This document shows positions 24,290 to 36,400 of a DNA stretch of 64,000 nt, piece by piece. The notes beneath the pieces are model-generated. The model was not told the DNA's origin and made no database searches. It worked only from the letters and a program-made list of their open reading frames with translations. The DNA is from Trichaptum fuscoviolaceum (Eukaryota; Basidiomycota; Agaricomycetes; Hymenochaetales; Trichaptaceae): assembly GCA_910574455.1 (NCBI GenBank), contig CAJSYZ010000002.1, positions 1,079,671 to 1,143,670 on the forward strand, written 5' to 3'. Numbering within the stretch: the stretch's first letter is position 1; each line of letters starts with the position of its first letter. Made by a program: the position numbers and the translations under genes.

Positions 24290-24990
24290 CATGTACTTTC
24301 ATCATTCTGACGAGCGTGCTGACCCCTCCGGTCGCGAAGGGGATGGCGCCCTCCTTCGTTGCTGGTTGTCCGACGTACGCTCGGGTTTCTTTTGATATCA
24401 CTCCTTTTGATCCGACTTGAGGTTTTGCTGGCCCATTTACCACTGATCGTGCTACGAGTTTTGTCAGCCTCCTTTTCGTATAGGTTATAGGTCCCTCATA
24501 CAATGCAACCCACCACGATTGTGTTGGGGGCCCCAATACGGGGCGTAAGTTCATTTAAGCCTCCTTCCTTTCTCCACAGACGACTGATTAGGTCCCACTT
24601 TGATCTAGGAGTCTATTATTTCCGACGATGGTCGATGCATGGGTACGTGACCAGTTCGCTTTGGTGTTTGGCTTCGCCCCCCGCTCCTTATCCGATTACC
24701 TGTATTCTCTTCTTCGTCATGTACTCCTTCACATTCTGACGAGTGTGCTGACCCCTCCGGCCGCGAAAGGGATGGCGCCCTCTTTCGTAGTTGGTTGTCC
24801 GACGCACGCTCGGGTTTCATTTGGATTCCTCAGGTTTCGACTTTGCTTAGGCACATTTGTTACTGGCTGAACTTCTTAGCATCAGGTACCCTGGCAGGGG
24901 CAACGATATTGCGCAGGGTGCCCCTTGTCGGGGCGTAAGTCAATTGTGTCTTCCTTTCCTGTAGAGTGCTGAATAGGTCCCACTTCTCTT
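24290..24990 (+). repeat. Two-unit direct repeat downstream of kinase copy 1
   Basis: A sequence of about 105 bases starting at 24291 (CATGTACTTTCATCATTCTGACGAGCG) recurs at about 24718 (CATGTACTCCTTCACATTCTGACGAGTG). Each is followed by a related block containing GGGGCGTAAGT, a pyrimidine-rich CTTCCTTTC..AG tract and TAGGTCCCACTT (about 24540-24600 and 24930-24985). The unit is about 400 bases. The GTAAGT..AG pattern could be an intron in a 3' untranslated region. The whole pair is present in the right arm at 46190-46885, so the tandem duplication is older than the inverted duplication or was copied by conversion. Confidence 0.7.
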
Positions 24991-26050
24991 GCTAGTGCGC
25001 CCAATCGGAATCAGTCAGGTGAAAAAGAAAATGCGAGTATTTGTTTCCTTTCTCTCTCCTCTGGTCTGTTGTTCGATGTAGTCGTTTCGCAGAGATAGTG
25101 CCTCGTCGCTGGGAAGCACACTGCGTTTGAGTAGCAGCTGGGGTTTTCGTTTCTTGTCATTGACGAGCTTCTTTCACAGGGACTATGCAACTTCGAAGGT
25201 GGCCTGGAGAAGATGAGTAAATATGCCAACAACAGATTTTCACTTTCTGACAGTAGACATACCTCAGGGTTACGCGCCAACGCATTCAGGTCGTGTGGTG
25301 ATCAGCAGGGATATCTAAGGGTTTCGAATAAGCGTATGCGCGAGTGTGTTTTCCAACGGGCTGAACTTATTGGAATGATGGTTACTGTAAAGATGATTTA
25401 TAGCATAACGTACCTAGAGAACTTACATGGATATGTAGTGGGTGAGGATGGAGAAACAGGCGGACATGGGCAACTGACAACTTCAGCAGGTTGAAAGGAT
25501 GAGTTGTTTATGAGAATGCTTAGGATGAGGCAAATGCATCAGCATGACAGTACGAAACATACGGCCCAGCGACAGTATCATACAGCGAACAGTTCTTGAG
25601 GTCAACCAAACTTCAGTGCGGTGTGAGATGGTTTACCGAGATATAGGGAGCTGTAAACTATCGAGCGACAACAGAAGCATGATGACCCAAAATTGAGCCG
25701 ATCGAGCTGTTGACGTTTCATCATGATGAGAAAGTGAGGAAAGTTCTTGGTCGATGTTACAGTAAGTAAAAGTAAAGGTTTACAAGTGAACTTGAAGTTT
25801 TGAACTCCGATCACAACTTGTAGCGCACGAACGTCACTGCGCGTCGAGTCAAGTCGGTCGTATCTCTTCACCATCGACCACGACAACGAGGACGGATTCG
25901 AGCCTTTAGATAGTGCCGACGCACGGTGAAGGCCACGAATGTTTCGCAAAGTCTGTGTCGGACGAAGCCTTGTTCGCACTACCCGGTGTGGCTCAGCGGC
26001 CCGCTATAATCAAGCATGGTGACTACCGAGCAAAGCCTGAGGTTCAGGTA
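24991..26050. other. Non-coding part of the left arm
   Basis: No supported gene. It is alignable in reverse to about 45130-46190 of the right arm, for example the CATCATGATGAGAAAGTGAGG stretch near 25717. The high similarity of non-coding DNA points to recent copying. Confidence 0.5.
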
Positions 26051-26062
26051 GCTCACTGAGCC
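26051..26062 (+). promoter_or_regulatory. Palindromic upstream element of F-box copy D
   Basis: GCTCACTGAGCC, 88 bases before the copy D start codon. It is followed by CTTATTTAAAGTGCTGACCTTTCATTC, a TATA-like box and a block shared with the other F-box upstream regions. Confidence 0.5.
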
Positions 26063-26149
26063 TCACACTTCACTTATTTAAAGTGCTGACCTTTCATTCA
26101 CAATACTACAACTCCTCCCTGCCTTTGAAAGCATAGACCTTGTGCTGAA

Positions 26150-27831
26150 ATGACGAATATACTGAGCCTGCCGGACGACGTCTTTTTTATGTTACTTCTC
26201 CTATTCATCATGGATTCGCAGATTGAAGAGGTCCTCAAACTAGAAACTGTAAGTAAAGTTAAAATTCCTTTTTCAAGCTACATTGATTAATATCAAGTAT
26301 CCTCTTAATAGGTGTGCAGGCGTCTAAGACAGCAATGTCTGTGCCGAGCACTCTGGGTTGCTGCTCTGGAAACATTGGAGTACCGGCCTCCTTTCATAGC
26401 GTCAAGATCTACTCTCCTCAATCTTAGCACGGCTGATCTCAGGAAAGAGATAATAAGAGCAATCAAACTGGACAGGTCTTGGTTGTCTGAATTGGGCCCG
26501 AGAAAGACTTCAGAAGAGTTAATTCCGATCACTAACAACGTTGAAGACTACCTCTATGCAGAACCCCTGCCTCAAGTCGATTTGATGATTGCGGTGTATC
26601 GCAGTATCGGATTACAATGCTGGAGTATCTCACAGAAGAGAGTAGTGTGGGAATACGTAATTATTCATGAAGACGACGATGCGGAACAAGAAGAATCCAT
26701 GAGTCTCTCCATGGCCTACTACGTAGCAGACGATTCATCTTCTGTTACGATTGCACTTGGTTGGAGTCGCGGTCGCTGGAGGCCAGCTAGGTGAAGTACG
26801 ATGTGGACTATTAATGCTATCTATTAAATCATCTTCGGCAGAAACTTGCGAGTATACCAGCTGGAATGCTGTTCGTTCGAATGCAAGCTTCTTTTTGAAA
26901 ATCCAATGATGCCAAGTGCCCCCGATATTGGACTGCTCAAGAAAGTTCACAATAATTATCTTGTACTACGGTCAGCTTGGGAGGCGGAGGGCAATGGAAC
27001 CAGATTTAATTATGTGGACTGGAGGGATAGAATATACTTTCGACTTGACGTAAATGTGAGTGCAAAGAAGTTCCACTTTTATTTACGAGAAAAAACCTCT
27101 ATCGACATTCAATACCTCTACAGACTATCGTATATCATGATGTGCTTATCGCTTTGACACGCGATTTCTTGTTTGTTCTTCATGCGGAGCCGGATGGGTC
27201 TGGCTTTCGCATTGCGAGCATTCGGCTGAAAGATCTAGTCGGAAGTTCGTCGATAAATCCTGGAGACTGGCCTTCATACCAGGTACCTGGAGATATTGAA
27301 GCTCGTGGCGCATACTCCTATATCATTCTTCCGTTTGAGGCGACCAAAGATGAACCAACCCTTGATGACGTTGAGCCCGGGATGACTGTTAGGGTCTCAT
27401 CATGGTCACGATCTCCCAACACTCGTCTCTCTGTGACGCTGCGTGTATTTGACCGAGTTGAACGCGGCATGTTTGTGGATTCACGGTGCACCATCTTCGA
27501 CATTGGTTTTCTGCTTGACGATAGCGGAAAAGGGGCTTTCACCGTATTGCACGAGTATCATCATGATTGTGACTTGAATTTCTATGACTTCACACCGCTC
27601 GGGATTCGGTCACTCGTCGGAGAAGAGCAATACCTTCCGTACACATTTGCTGTTGGCTTTGACGATAACGGGGCCCTCTGCAACAGGATAAACGATCTAT
27701 AGTTCTTTCCCGCAGAAGCAGACGAAGACGATATCTTGTCAGTTAAGATCGACCCTCTAGGGAGAATGGTGGTTTATAAACTGACCTCCGAGTCTCAGGC
27801 CAAGTATATCGGTGTCATACGATTTGACTGA
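26150..27831 (+). pseudogene. F-box-like protein, copy D, with a premature stop
   Basis: Four exons of the family plan: 26150-26248, 26312-26790, 26842-27055 and 27124-27831. The start MTNILSLPDDVFFMLLLLF and exon 2 (VCRRLRQQCLCRALW, RPPFIASRSTLLNLS) pair it with copy E. In exon 4 the codon that is GAA or GAG in other copies (DLEFFPA) is TAG at 27700-27702. Translation would stop after 456 residues instead of 499. The frame stays open beyond the stop to the normal family end KYIGVIRFD at 27831, so the stop is probably recent. Loss of the last 43 residues, which are conserved in all full copies, suggests a pseudogene, but a functional truncated protein cannot be excluded. Confidence 0.75.
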
Positions 27832-30775
27832 TATTTAGCCTTGGTGAAAGGTGCTAGTATGATCTGGGGCATATGTAAGCTCTGGAGAAGCTTGTCGAGA
27901 AAAACTGGCATGTACGTCGTCGGCGTGATACCGATCTACATATGAGGTGAATCGGGTCACCATTAGAGTGATATGATGAGTGGTCAAGTGATAGTAATAT
28001 GTCCGTAGAACCAAATTATAAAGCATATTGACCAAGTGGCGCACAATGTTGAGGAACACGTCGAAGAAAGTAGGGCTCTCTCCTGAGCCACCCAAGCAAG
28101 CGGTCATCTGAGAAATCACAAAGCGTCCGTTGAGTGTACATGGAGCGAAGAAGTGCGCCTTGTCGTCATCAAACATAGAATGGGGCTGGCGGCAAACAAG
28201 CTACATCGGTTCTAAAAGCGAAGTGCGGTAGGCTTGGAGACATCGTCAGCACAGCATCAGCAAACACCATAGTCGGTACTAAGGACGTATCTTTGCTAGC
28301 AAGTCGCGGCAGAAAGAAATCGCTGAAATGGAACAGAGGAAGGAAGAAGAGTGATAGGAGGTGTCGAACTTCGGCGGAGGTGCAAAGATGTGAGGAGCCA
28401 GGCTGAATGGTGTGGCGTAATTAGAGGTGAACCAAAGTGAGGAAGCTCTAGATTGACAATCGAGCTGGATATTTTATCCTGAATATAACATAACCGTACG
28501 GGATGCGCTGAGCTGTGATAAGGCTGATACTTACAGAATAAGCCTAATTGGTTGGATGCAGCTGAGCAGATGTTTGCATACCTCCCAACCTTGAGCCAAA
28601 GCGCTCTCACGTCATCGTAGTCGCCGAATCACGGTGGCAAGCTGTGCATGGGTAGCACAACGATGATGTAGTACAGTCATAAACCCCTTCACTTTTGTCG
28701 TCTCTGGGATTCCGAGATCGATCTATAGCGAGATAGGACGTGTCCAAATAACCATAAAGCATTTTTCGCCACAGAGCATAGACGCTTTCAGATACAAGCC
28801 AGCGCAGTCGAGTAGTATAAGCCCAAGCGCACTCGCAACTCTCCTCTAGCTTTATACCAACTCGACAAAACGCGAAGGCACCAAAAAGCCAAAACCAACA
28901 ACATGAAGGCACGGAACCGCTTTTCACTCTAAACTTTAACCCCTCTGTGCTGGCCCATAAGCCAGCCAATTTGTCCAGGTTTATCACACGTAGAGGTCTG
29001 CGGGGTTTCAACGGTTTCGAAGACGAGAGTTCCGACTGCGACGAACCGTGCCGACAGCATCGTCAAGGAGTTTGGTCACAGATGGCCCGGGGCCCGGGGG
29101 TAGCTAAAGTTCAACGCGGTTTTAGGCTGGGCGACCCCAGCATTTGCGCTTTTGACAAATCTCCGAATGGTAGTATTAACATACGTATGTCAATGATGCA
29201 TATTGGATAGAGATGGAAGGGAAGAAAAGGTTGGAAAGAAGAGAAGAGAAGAGGAAGAACGATGATGGAACTGGTATGAGCAGACTTGAACTTGCAGTAA
29301 AACACATTACATAATTTATCCTCGGCATAGGCTGAGTACTCAGGCTCCGCGATCGGCAAGATTTTCCGGGTTAAACGGCATAACGGCATACTACACCGTT
29401 CAGATTGCAACCTCGGTGCACAATCATGACAGGAGTAAATGAAAAATCTTGTCCACAATAAGTATTGAACTCTAAGTCATAGACTCATTCAAGTAGATAC
29501 TTGTAGGCGCTGTTTGAGGGGCGATAACATGCTCATGTTGCATGACAACTGCTGGGCACAGAGCATGATTCCGAGTCGCCGGATGCCGAATACCGGCATC
29601 CTTCGTACGGTTCGTTTCTTCGCGCACTTCAAGATTGCGCTGAAGTCGCGCAGGCAGTGCGGGGTTAGCTGCATGATGTCCATGGGGCACCAGCAATGAA
29701 GTGGAGTGGGTTTTGCACTTAACTGCTTACTACCACTCGGCTTGCGATCTTGGTGTGTGCTTAGTCTTCGTCAGCTTTCTCTAACATACATACGCGCGAA
29801 ATGACCTCGTGGTTGTACAGTTTGTGCGTGGTTCAGAAAGTCGAGTTACGCTAGGAGTCACAGTACGTGCAATACTTATTGCCTATAGATCTCGGAGTCA
29901 CCATCAAGTACTAACAACCGTTGCTCCGATAATGAAGGAGCAAGAGCCCGAGATTAATACTGAGATTTAAGCATTAGCCTGAGTAAATAAGAGGCCCTTG
30001 GTGGCACAATCACCGGCACTGGCACTGGCAGATCCTCTCCAATCTGCAATAAAGAGCGTCACGGTACCTGCGCCCTAAGCTCATTAATCCATAGATTCAG
30101 ATTGCGAAAGTAGCATACATGTACATACAGTAGCGCCATGCGTCCGAATGGGCCGCTGGTGAGGCTTCTTCACTCGACACTGATCATGATTCATGATTCA
30201 TGACATGTCCGCGCTTCGCTGGTCCAACAGCCCCTTTAGCGACTTCGATTAATTCGGAGCGAGGGGTAGTTTGAGCGCAGACAAGAGACCAACGTGCCTC
30301 AGGCTGTGGGGTCGAAGGACCCGCGGAGTTGAAGTCAAGTAGTGATCCCATCTACTACGAATGGATAAGAATAAGAAAGAAGCACTTTCACGTTGTACTA
30401 TCGAGCGCGATATCAGTGGTATGATCGACTGCGTCCGGGTCCGGCACCGGAACCGTGACTCCCCAGTGAGTCTTCTTCCTTCCTGCCAAAGCACATATGC
30501 ACTTTCAGAGGAATTCAAGATTTGGAGCAGGACCATATTGCGAGACGCAGTGCTTTAGAACCACGATTCTGGATCGTTTAGAACAATCACCGGCGGTTGT
30601 CGCGATTTGCAAACATACAAGCATCGTGCTCGCGGGATGTCTGTCCGTGCGTTATCAGAGTTCACAATCAAGAACTAACACGCCAGTCTGCAGTATCTGT
30701 AGTCAAAATCAGTCTGGTTATGACGGTGGGAGTCTAAATGTGCTTACGATGAAATTTGGACTCTGATGGAGGACA
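27832..30775. other. Decayed inner part of the left arm, no supported gene
   Basis: About 2.9 kb alignable in reverse with about 40670-43297. The clearest blocks are 28961-29075 (GCCAGCCAATTTGTCCAGGT and CGGGGTTTCAACGGTTTCGAA) against 42060-42165, and 30000-30090 against 41290-41370. Open frames such as 28607-29011 (-) are not preserved between the arms, which argues against a constrained coding gene. It may be the remains of an older gene or element. Confidence 0.5.
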
Positions 30776-30930
30776 CGGAGTTTTGTGCACTGTCGAAGGA
30801 CTTGTTCATACTCATCCCAGAGCGTTTTCCTACATAAGTTAGCGTCCTTTCGTTTCAAAATGGTGATATGTACAGACAGATCAATATACACTATGATATT
30901 GCTATCAGGAGAAGGTGTCAATTAGCACCC

Positions 30931-32697
30931 TCACATATCCGCTCCCCCACTCAAACCGATGTGATCGAAGACACTGTCGTTTGTCCAAGTTAAGTCAGGA
31001 CTCGTAAGGCGACCTGTCAAGCTTTCCCGCCCCATGTAGACCATTTTAACGGTCCCATCAGAACCTCTTTCGACCTTGTAGAGCCTTTTCGAACAAGGGA
31101 CCTCCCAAAGAATGTACACGAGTGCCTCAGCAACCTTGGTTGTATCCAACACAAGCTCATCAGGTAGTTCTACAGGCTCTCCGAACTGATCGTAATATTC
31201 ATGTGAAAGGCGGAAAGCACGAAGCGAGGTCATTTGAGAGCAAAACGAAAGAATGTCGGTCTTTGCAAAAAAGGGTCAGGGAAAATATTTTATGAAGGGT
31301 GGAGTAGACTCACAAGAATTTCAGAGTACATATAGATGTCCCTCGGACTAAAGAAACAGTCAAATTTGAAGACTGTGCCAAATTCGACAAGCTTTTTCCG
31401 AATGTCAGAGGGAAAATCCTGAGTTGCCTGGATGACTGCTTCCAACCTGGGTCTGTACTCGAAGCTATTCACTAGGGACCTTAAACGTGGAAATTCACCC
31501 AGCATTGTTGCCCACTGTCTTGATGATTGGCGTGTCCAGGAGTGATCATGACAAATCTGTAGTATCGTTATGAAGTTGATCGAGTCCGCCTCTTGCGCTT
31601 GAAGCGGACCTGTAGATGATTGAACGCTGAGTCCCTTCAGTTGAGCAGGTGTGACAAGTTTACACTTTTGACCACTATAGTGCAGCTCGAGTAACGAATC
31701 TTGTCTACTGACGAAGTCTTGCGTCCAGATGACTCCATCAATCCCAAGTCTGAGAGATCTAAGTTGATGAAAAGTGACATCATGAAGGCCGTCTATACTA
31801 GGGTGCTGAGAGGCAAAATCATCAACGTTGCCAAAGACTGTTAGGGATAATTTCTTGACGTTAGGGAAAGAAGTAAGGAGGTCCCGTAGTGCTTGCTCTT
31901 GGGGCGCTCTGATTTCCACCACCAGCGACAAGTCCGAAACGGCGAGGAAAGAATGCCCAGAGAGAGTGGCCTGAGATGTGAGGTTAGAGTCAATGACGCG
32001 AAACCGTGACAAGTATTGAGAGCTTGTAGCTTACCAGGCCATTGATAGATGTCGGATATCTCCAAGAGTAATGCAAACTTCTCAGACTTTGCTTCGACAG
32101 AGCTAGGTCCCGCCAGTCTAGCGTAGCACCGTCTAGCACACCCGACCTATCAAGACTCGAGTCGGTGTCAAGGTCCAAGGAGAAGTGCAATAACCCTCCC
32201 GGCGCGGAACATTGATGGACAACATATTCCAAATCGCAAAGGAGTTTCTTCCGTAACTCGCGCTCCAAATCATATTCTTTTGACTCCGGAGCAGATGTTC
32301 TCGATCCACTGCGAAGATATTCTGCCTCGCTTTCGAGACCATCACGGAAATCGGCATCGGAGTCAGAAGAGGAGGAATCTGAGCTGTACGTGTAGTCCGA
32401 GTCCCAATATCTGTCATCATCCCAAACCTCGTAGGACGGCGGTTGTCCCTGCCAGGGGCTATACAGCGAGATCGACAAGCCTCGACAGTAATCCGCAAGC
32501 GCAGGATTTTCCCTAAGTATCTCGGCGATGCGATCGACTTTAACGATTGTCGTATCGATTTTGCGATATAGTTCGGGAATGGTGATGTCGCGGAGGGTTC
32601 GACTGCATCGACTTAGCGCAGCGACGTCCGCCCGAGAGGGAAGATATGATACAATGATTAGCACTATGTCTGGAATGAGAAACGGTGTTGGTGTCAT
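30931..32697 (-). CDS. F-box protein with leucine-rich-like C-terminal part
   Basis: Exons 32697-32035, 31970-31314 and 31260-30931 are all phase 0 and give 549 residues. The N-terminus IPDIVLIIVSYLPSRADVAAL followed by LSRCSRTLRDITIPELYRKI is a classic basidiomycete F-box. Residues about 100-150 form an acidic, Ser/Asp-rich insert. The rest has irregular leucine-rich segments (SFPNVKKLSLTVFG, FHQLRSLRLGIDGVIW, EFPRLRSLVNSFEYRP), as in fungal F-box/LRR-type proteins. It is unrelated in sequence to the six-copy family nearby. It probably acts as a substrate adaptor of an SCF ubiquitin ligase, which is inferred from the family. It sits alone in the single-copy spacer between the inverted arms, next to the GH99-like gene. 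Confidence 0.82.
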
Positions 32698-33450
32698 CTT
32701 TGTGGTTGGTGATGAAGCGCGACTTGCAACATCACTTTTTCACCAAATTCAGTTTATCGGACTTTCGACTTTCGACTCAGTCTCACTGTAACTGCACAAC
32801 AGTAGCAAGTCAACGCATAACATGCTGTCAGAATTATTATAACAATGTAATCACTCATAGCCTCATATAACTTTACAGAGAGTCTTTACTAAGCAGATTA
32901 TAGTCATTAAAAAATCTAATCCGTTTACTATCATAAAAACAGACACTGAGTCATAGGTAGGTCTAATAGGTAAGTGTACGACGTAAAGGAAGAATGGCTC
33001 CATGGCCACTCTGATCCGGGTGGTGATATGTGTGATGTGATGCAATTCTGGGCAGCAATGCGACAATGAAAAGGGAAAAAAATGAAAAGTAAAAAGAAAA
33101 GAGGTAAGTAAAGCTTAATAATACAAAAAATAATGCAGATGTCCTTGATGGATGCGGATAGAGGGGTAGGGATAGTACGAGTAGAAGAAGTGTTCTGATA
33201 TGCTGTGTATAAACATACATGAAAGACATCATGGCTCGGGATCGAAGGCAAAAGAAAAGGTGAGAAAGTGAGGTAGGGAGGAGAGGAGGAGAGCTGATTC
33301 GAGGGGCATGCGGCCGGTCGTCAATCATCCAATTCTATGGGTTAAGGGTATACGTATCCTCAGTCTGAAGTGACCTACGAAGCGGGACGAGTATCGCATC
33401 GCGTCATGTCGTATTTTACACAAATAGTCCGGTGAGGGTCCATTCCAAAG
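32698..33450. other. Short intergenic stretch
   Basis: AT-rich, with purine-rich tracts at about 33070-33120 and 33240-33300. No gene seen. Confidence 0.4.
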
Positions 33451-36400
33451 CTACTTCATAAATTTCTGGTAGATCTTCGATCCCTCTGTGAGCAGACGAC
33501 AGTCAGAGTTAAGGTTCAGGTTCAGATTCAGATTCAGATTCAGATCGGATTTAGGATCTCCACATCCACGGGGGACTGGCTGCGGAGGGGAAGGAGGAGG
33601 GGGAGGGGGAAGGGGAGGCACGGAAAGGCGGGGGAAAGCGAGATGGGGGGATAGGATACGTACTAAGCTGGTCGACACCCGACTCGAGGCGCTTTCTCGT
33701 GTCCTCGCCCGCGAACCTGTCCACCGCGCGGCCCAAGGTCTGCCCGAGCAAACCCGAGCCCACGTCGGCCAGTCTGCCCGGCAAGACACTGGAGGACGAG
33801 CTGGACGAGTGCGGCATGGGAGTGATCGGCCCGCCCGGCGGCGTCGTTGGCGTCCCGCTTGAGACTCCTGTATTTGATAACGACAAAGACGGTGAGCATT
33901 AGTAACGCATAAATCAGTATTTAGCACGGTTACATACGCGGAGGGTAGCCACTCGGACTCAGACTCGGACTCGGACTGGGCGCCCAAGGACTCGACGCGG
34001 GCGCGTAAGCGCCCTGCGACTCCGGAAACTGGCCGTCGAAAAACCCCGGCGACGCACCATATCCCGAAGGCCGCGACTGTTGCGGCGGAGGCACATGTAT
34101 ATTCAAGTTCGCACCAGGAAACGCTGGCATCCCCAGGCCCGGACCCGGGCTCGGACCTGCGCCGTAGCCCCCCTGGTCCAGCGACGACGTGCGCGGCGGC
34201 GGGGTGGGCATGTGCGCGGTGTACGGGACGTGCCCCGCCGCGAAGTGCGGCGAGATGGTGTTCGGCTGTGGGAACGCGGCCCACGGCTGCTGCGGCTGCG
34301 GTGGCGGCGCCTGGTACGCTGCATTCGGCGCGATGGGTGCTTGTGGGGGCGGAGGAGGGCGGTATTGGTTAGGGTACGTGCTGCCGCCGGGGCTGGGGCG
34401 CGGCGACGGCGGCGGCGGTGCATATGCTTGATTCTGACTTTGCTGGTTCTGCTGGGCCGGACGTGGAGGCCGTGCGGGGTGCTGGGGCGGGGGCGGGGGC
34501 GGGAGACGAGCGGACGTCGGGAGTGCAGGCGGAGAGAGTCTGTTGGGACCCGACCCCGATTCCGGTAAAGCCCACTCGGGCGGAGGCCACTGCACGGGCG
34601 GGCTCGACGGGTGGGCGTACCCCGTGCTCTGCTGCGCCTGCGCCTGATGGAGGTGTGCCTCCGCATGCGGCGCAGGCGAGGAGAACTGGCCTTGCGCACT
34701 CGCACCCACCACAGTCGCTACCGGGCCGTGTGGCGCATACGGACTGTGCGTACCCTGCACCAGCGGCTGGTCGGTATGGACGTGCGAAGGTGCCGGGGGC
34801 CCGTCTGCGAGGGATTGCCGGTTGAAGTCATTGCTCAGAGCATCCACCGCGCCAGGAGCGACACTATGATACGAATTGTACCGCCCTAACTCGGGGCCTT
34901 GCTGTTGCTGGTAACCCGCAGCGGGTGTCTGTTGGTACTGCCCAGCGAACGACGACATACCAGTGCTCGCGGGTGGCCTATTTTGCCCATTCATATTCGC
35001 ACTCGCGGTTACGGTATACGAATACCCGGACGACGAAGAGGAAGCCTGCAACGACGGGCGGTGCGCCAGCCCGCTCTGCACAGACGCAGACACCGCAGGC
35101 CGCTGCGTCACGCTCAGGCTGGACACGCGCGATGGCGGCGTGTACGCGACCCCTGGACCTGCGCCGACGCTGAACGAGCTCTGCGCGCTGGCGACCGAGC
35201 TCGGGCGCGACGCGAGGTTCGTGTTCGTGTTGGTGTTGGGCGGCACGGGCAGTGAGGCTGGACGCGTTTGCGTTTGCGCTTGTGTCTGCGTTTGCGGGCC
35301 AGGATGGGGAGGGACATTCTGCTGGCTCTGAGCCGGGATGTTCGTATTCGTATTTGTCGTCGGCACCGTCCCAGTCGCAGCCACAGTAGCACCCGAATTC
35401 GTGTTCATGTTCGTGTTCGCATTCACGAGCACCGCCTCATCCACCACCGCACCCTCCTCCGCCTCGAGCGAGTACGGCGGCGGCGGCAGGTCGTCCTTCT
35501 CCTCTTTCTCCGCCGCCAGCCACTCGTCGAAGCTCTGCGCCACCGCCTCCTCCCCTCCACCCGCACCCGCACCTGCTCCTGAGCTCGAACCCGAGCCCGA
35601 TCCTGAAGCAGCGCCTCCACTAGCAGCGTCGAGATCCTCCATGTCATACTTCGGGCGATGGGACCAGTAATCCTGGAGGTCCTTCACCGGGAACGGTTCC
35701 TGCAGGGCCCGCTCCCCGCGCAGGATGTCGCTCGCGAAGCCCGAGATGCGCATGTACCTATATATCGAGAACATAAATGTGTATTTTGTCAGCAATGAAG
35801 AGTAAGATGAGTAGGGTGATGAGGAAGGCAGAAAAAAGCGACTGTTCGATTTATATGAAGGCGAGGAGGTGGATGTAGGAGTATAAGGCGAGAAAGGGGG
35901 ACATACCAATCCGATGGCAGGTCGTACCCGTCTTCGTCGAGCGCAAGGAACTGGCCAGGCTGTGGAAGTTGTCGCTTGTAGGACACCACAGGCATGAACG
36001 CTGTGCCCTCGTCGTACCTATAATAGACATACATGCGCATCATGCATAGCATACACATACACATATGGCATAGCATTGAAGAGATATTAAGAAGATAGTA
36101 AGCATTTTATTCTGTAAGGCTTTTGTCAAATGAGGAAGAACGCACTCATCCCACATCGCGCCGTAGATGATGCCCGCGCCCTCCTTCTTGACGTTGAAGA
36201 TTTGCCGCCAGAGAAAGCGCCCGCCGTCCCGCGGGATCTCGTTGAACCCCCACTTGCCCTGCGATAAATTGATGCCCTGCACGCAAATCAGTCCAAGGTC
36301 TCTCACAAAAGAAAGTCCATAGAACACTCACAGAAAACCCCGGAAACACAACCGGGACATAATCCACCTTGCGCGCGCTCATCCCGCCCGCACCCCTGCG

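Larger units (their letters stand above)
19705..30775 (+). repeat. Left arm of a large inverted segmental duplication
   Basis: This segment reappears in reverse order and orientation at about 40670-51745. Order here: F-box C 3' end (+), GT25 (-), kinase (+), duplicated non-coding cassette, F-box D (+), then about 3 kb of decayed DNA. Similarity is very high over roughly 21.9-25.0 kb and much lower at both ends. Limits are estimates by eye: the inner edge lies shortly after the shared GACGGTGGGAGTCT and GATGGAGGAC stretches near 30725-30775. Confidence 0.85.

Noticed and set aside
30361..30766. Small frames at the inner edge of the left arm as a gene
   Set aside because: Not preserved in the homologous right-arm DNA.
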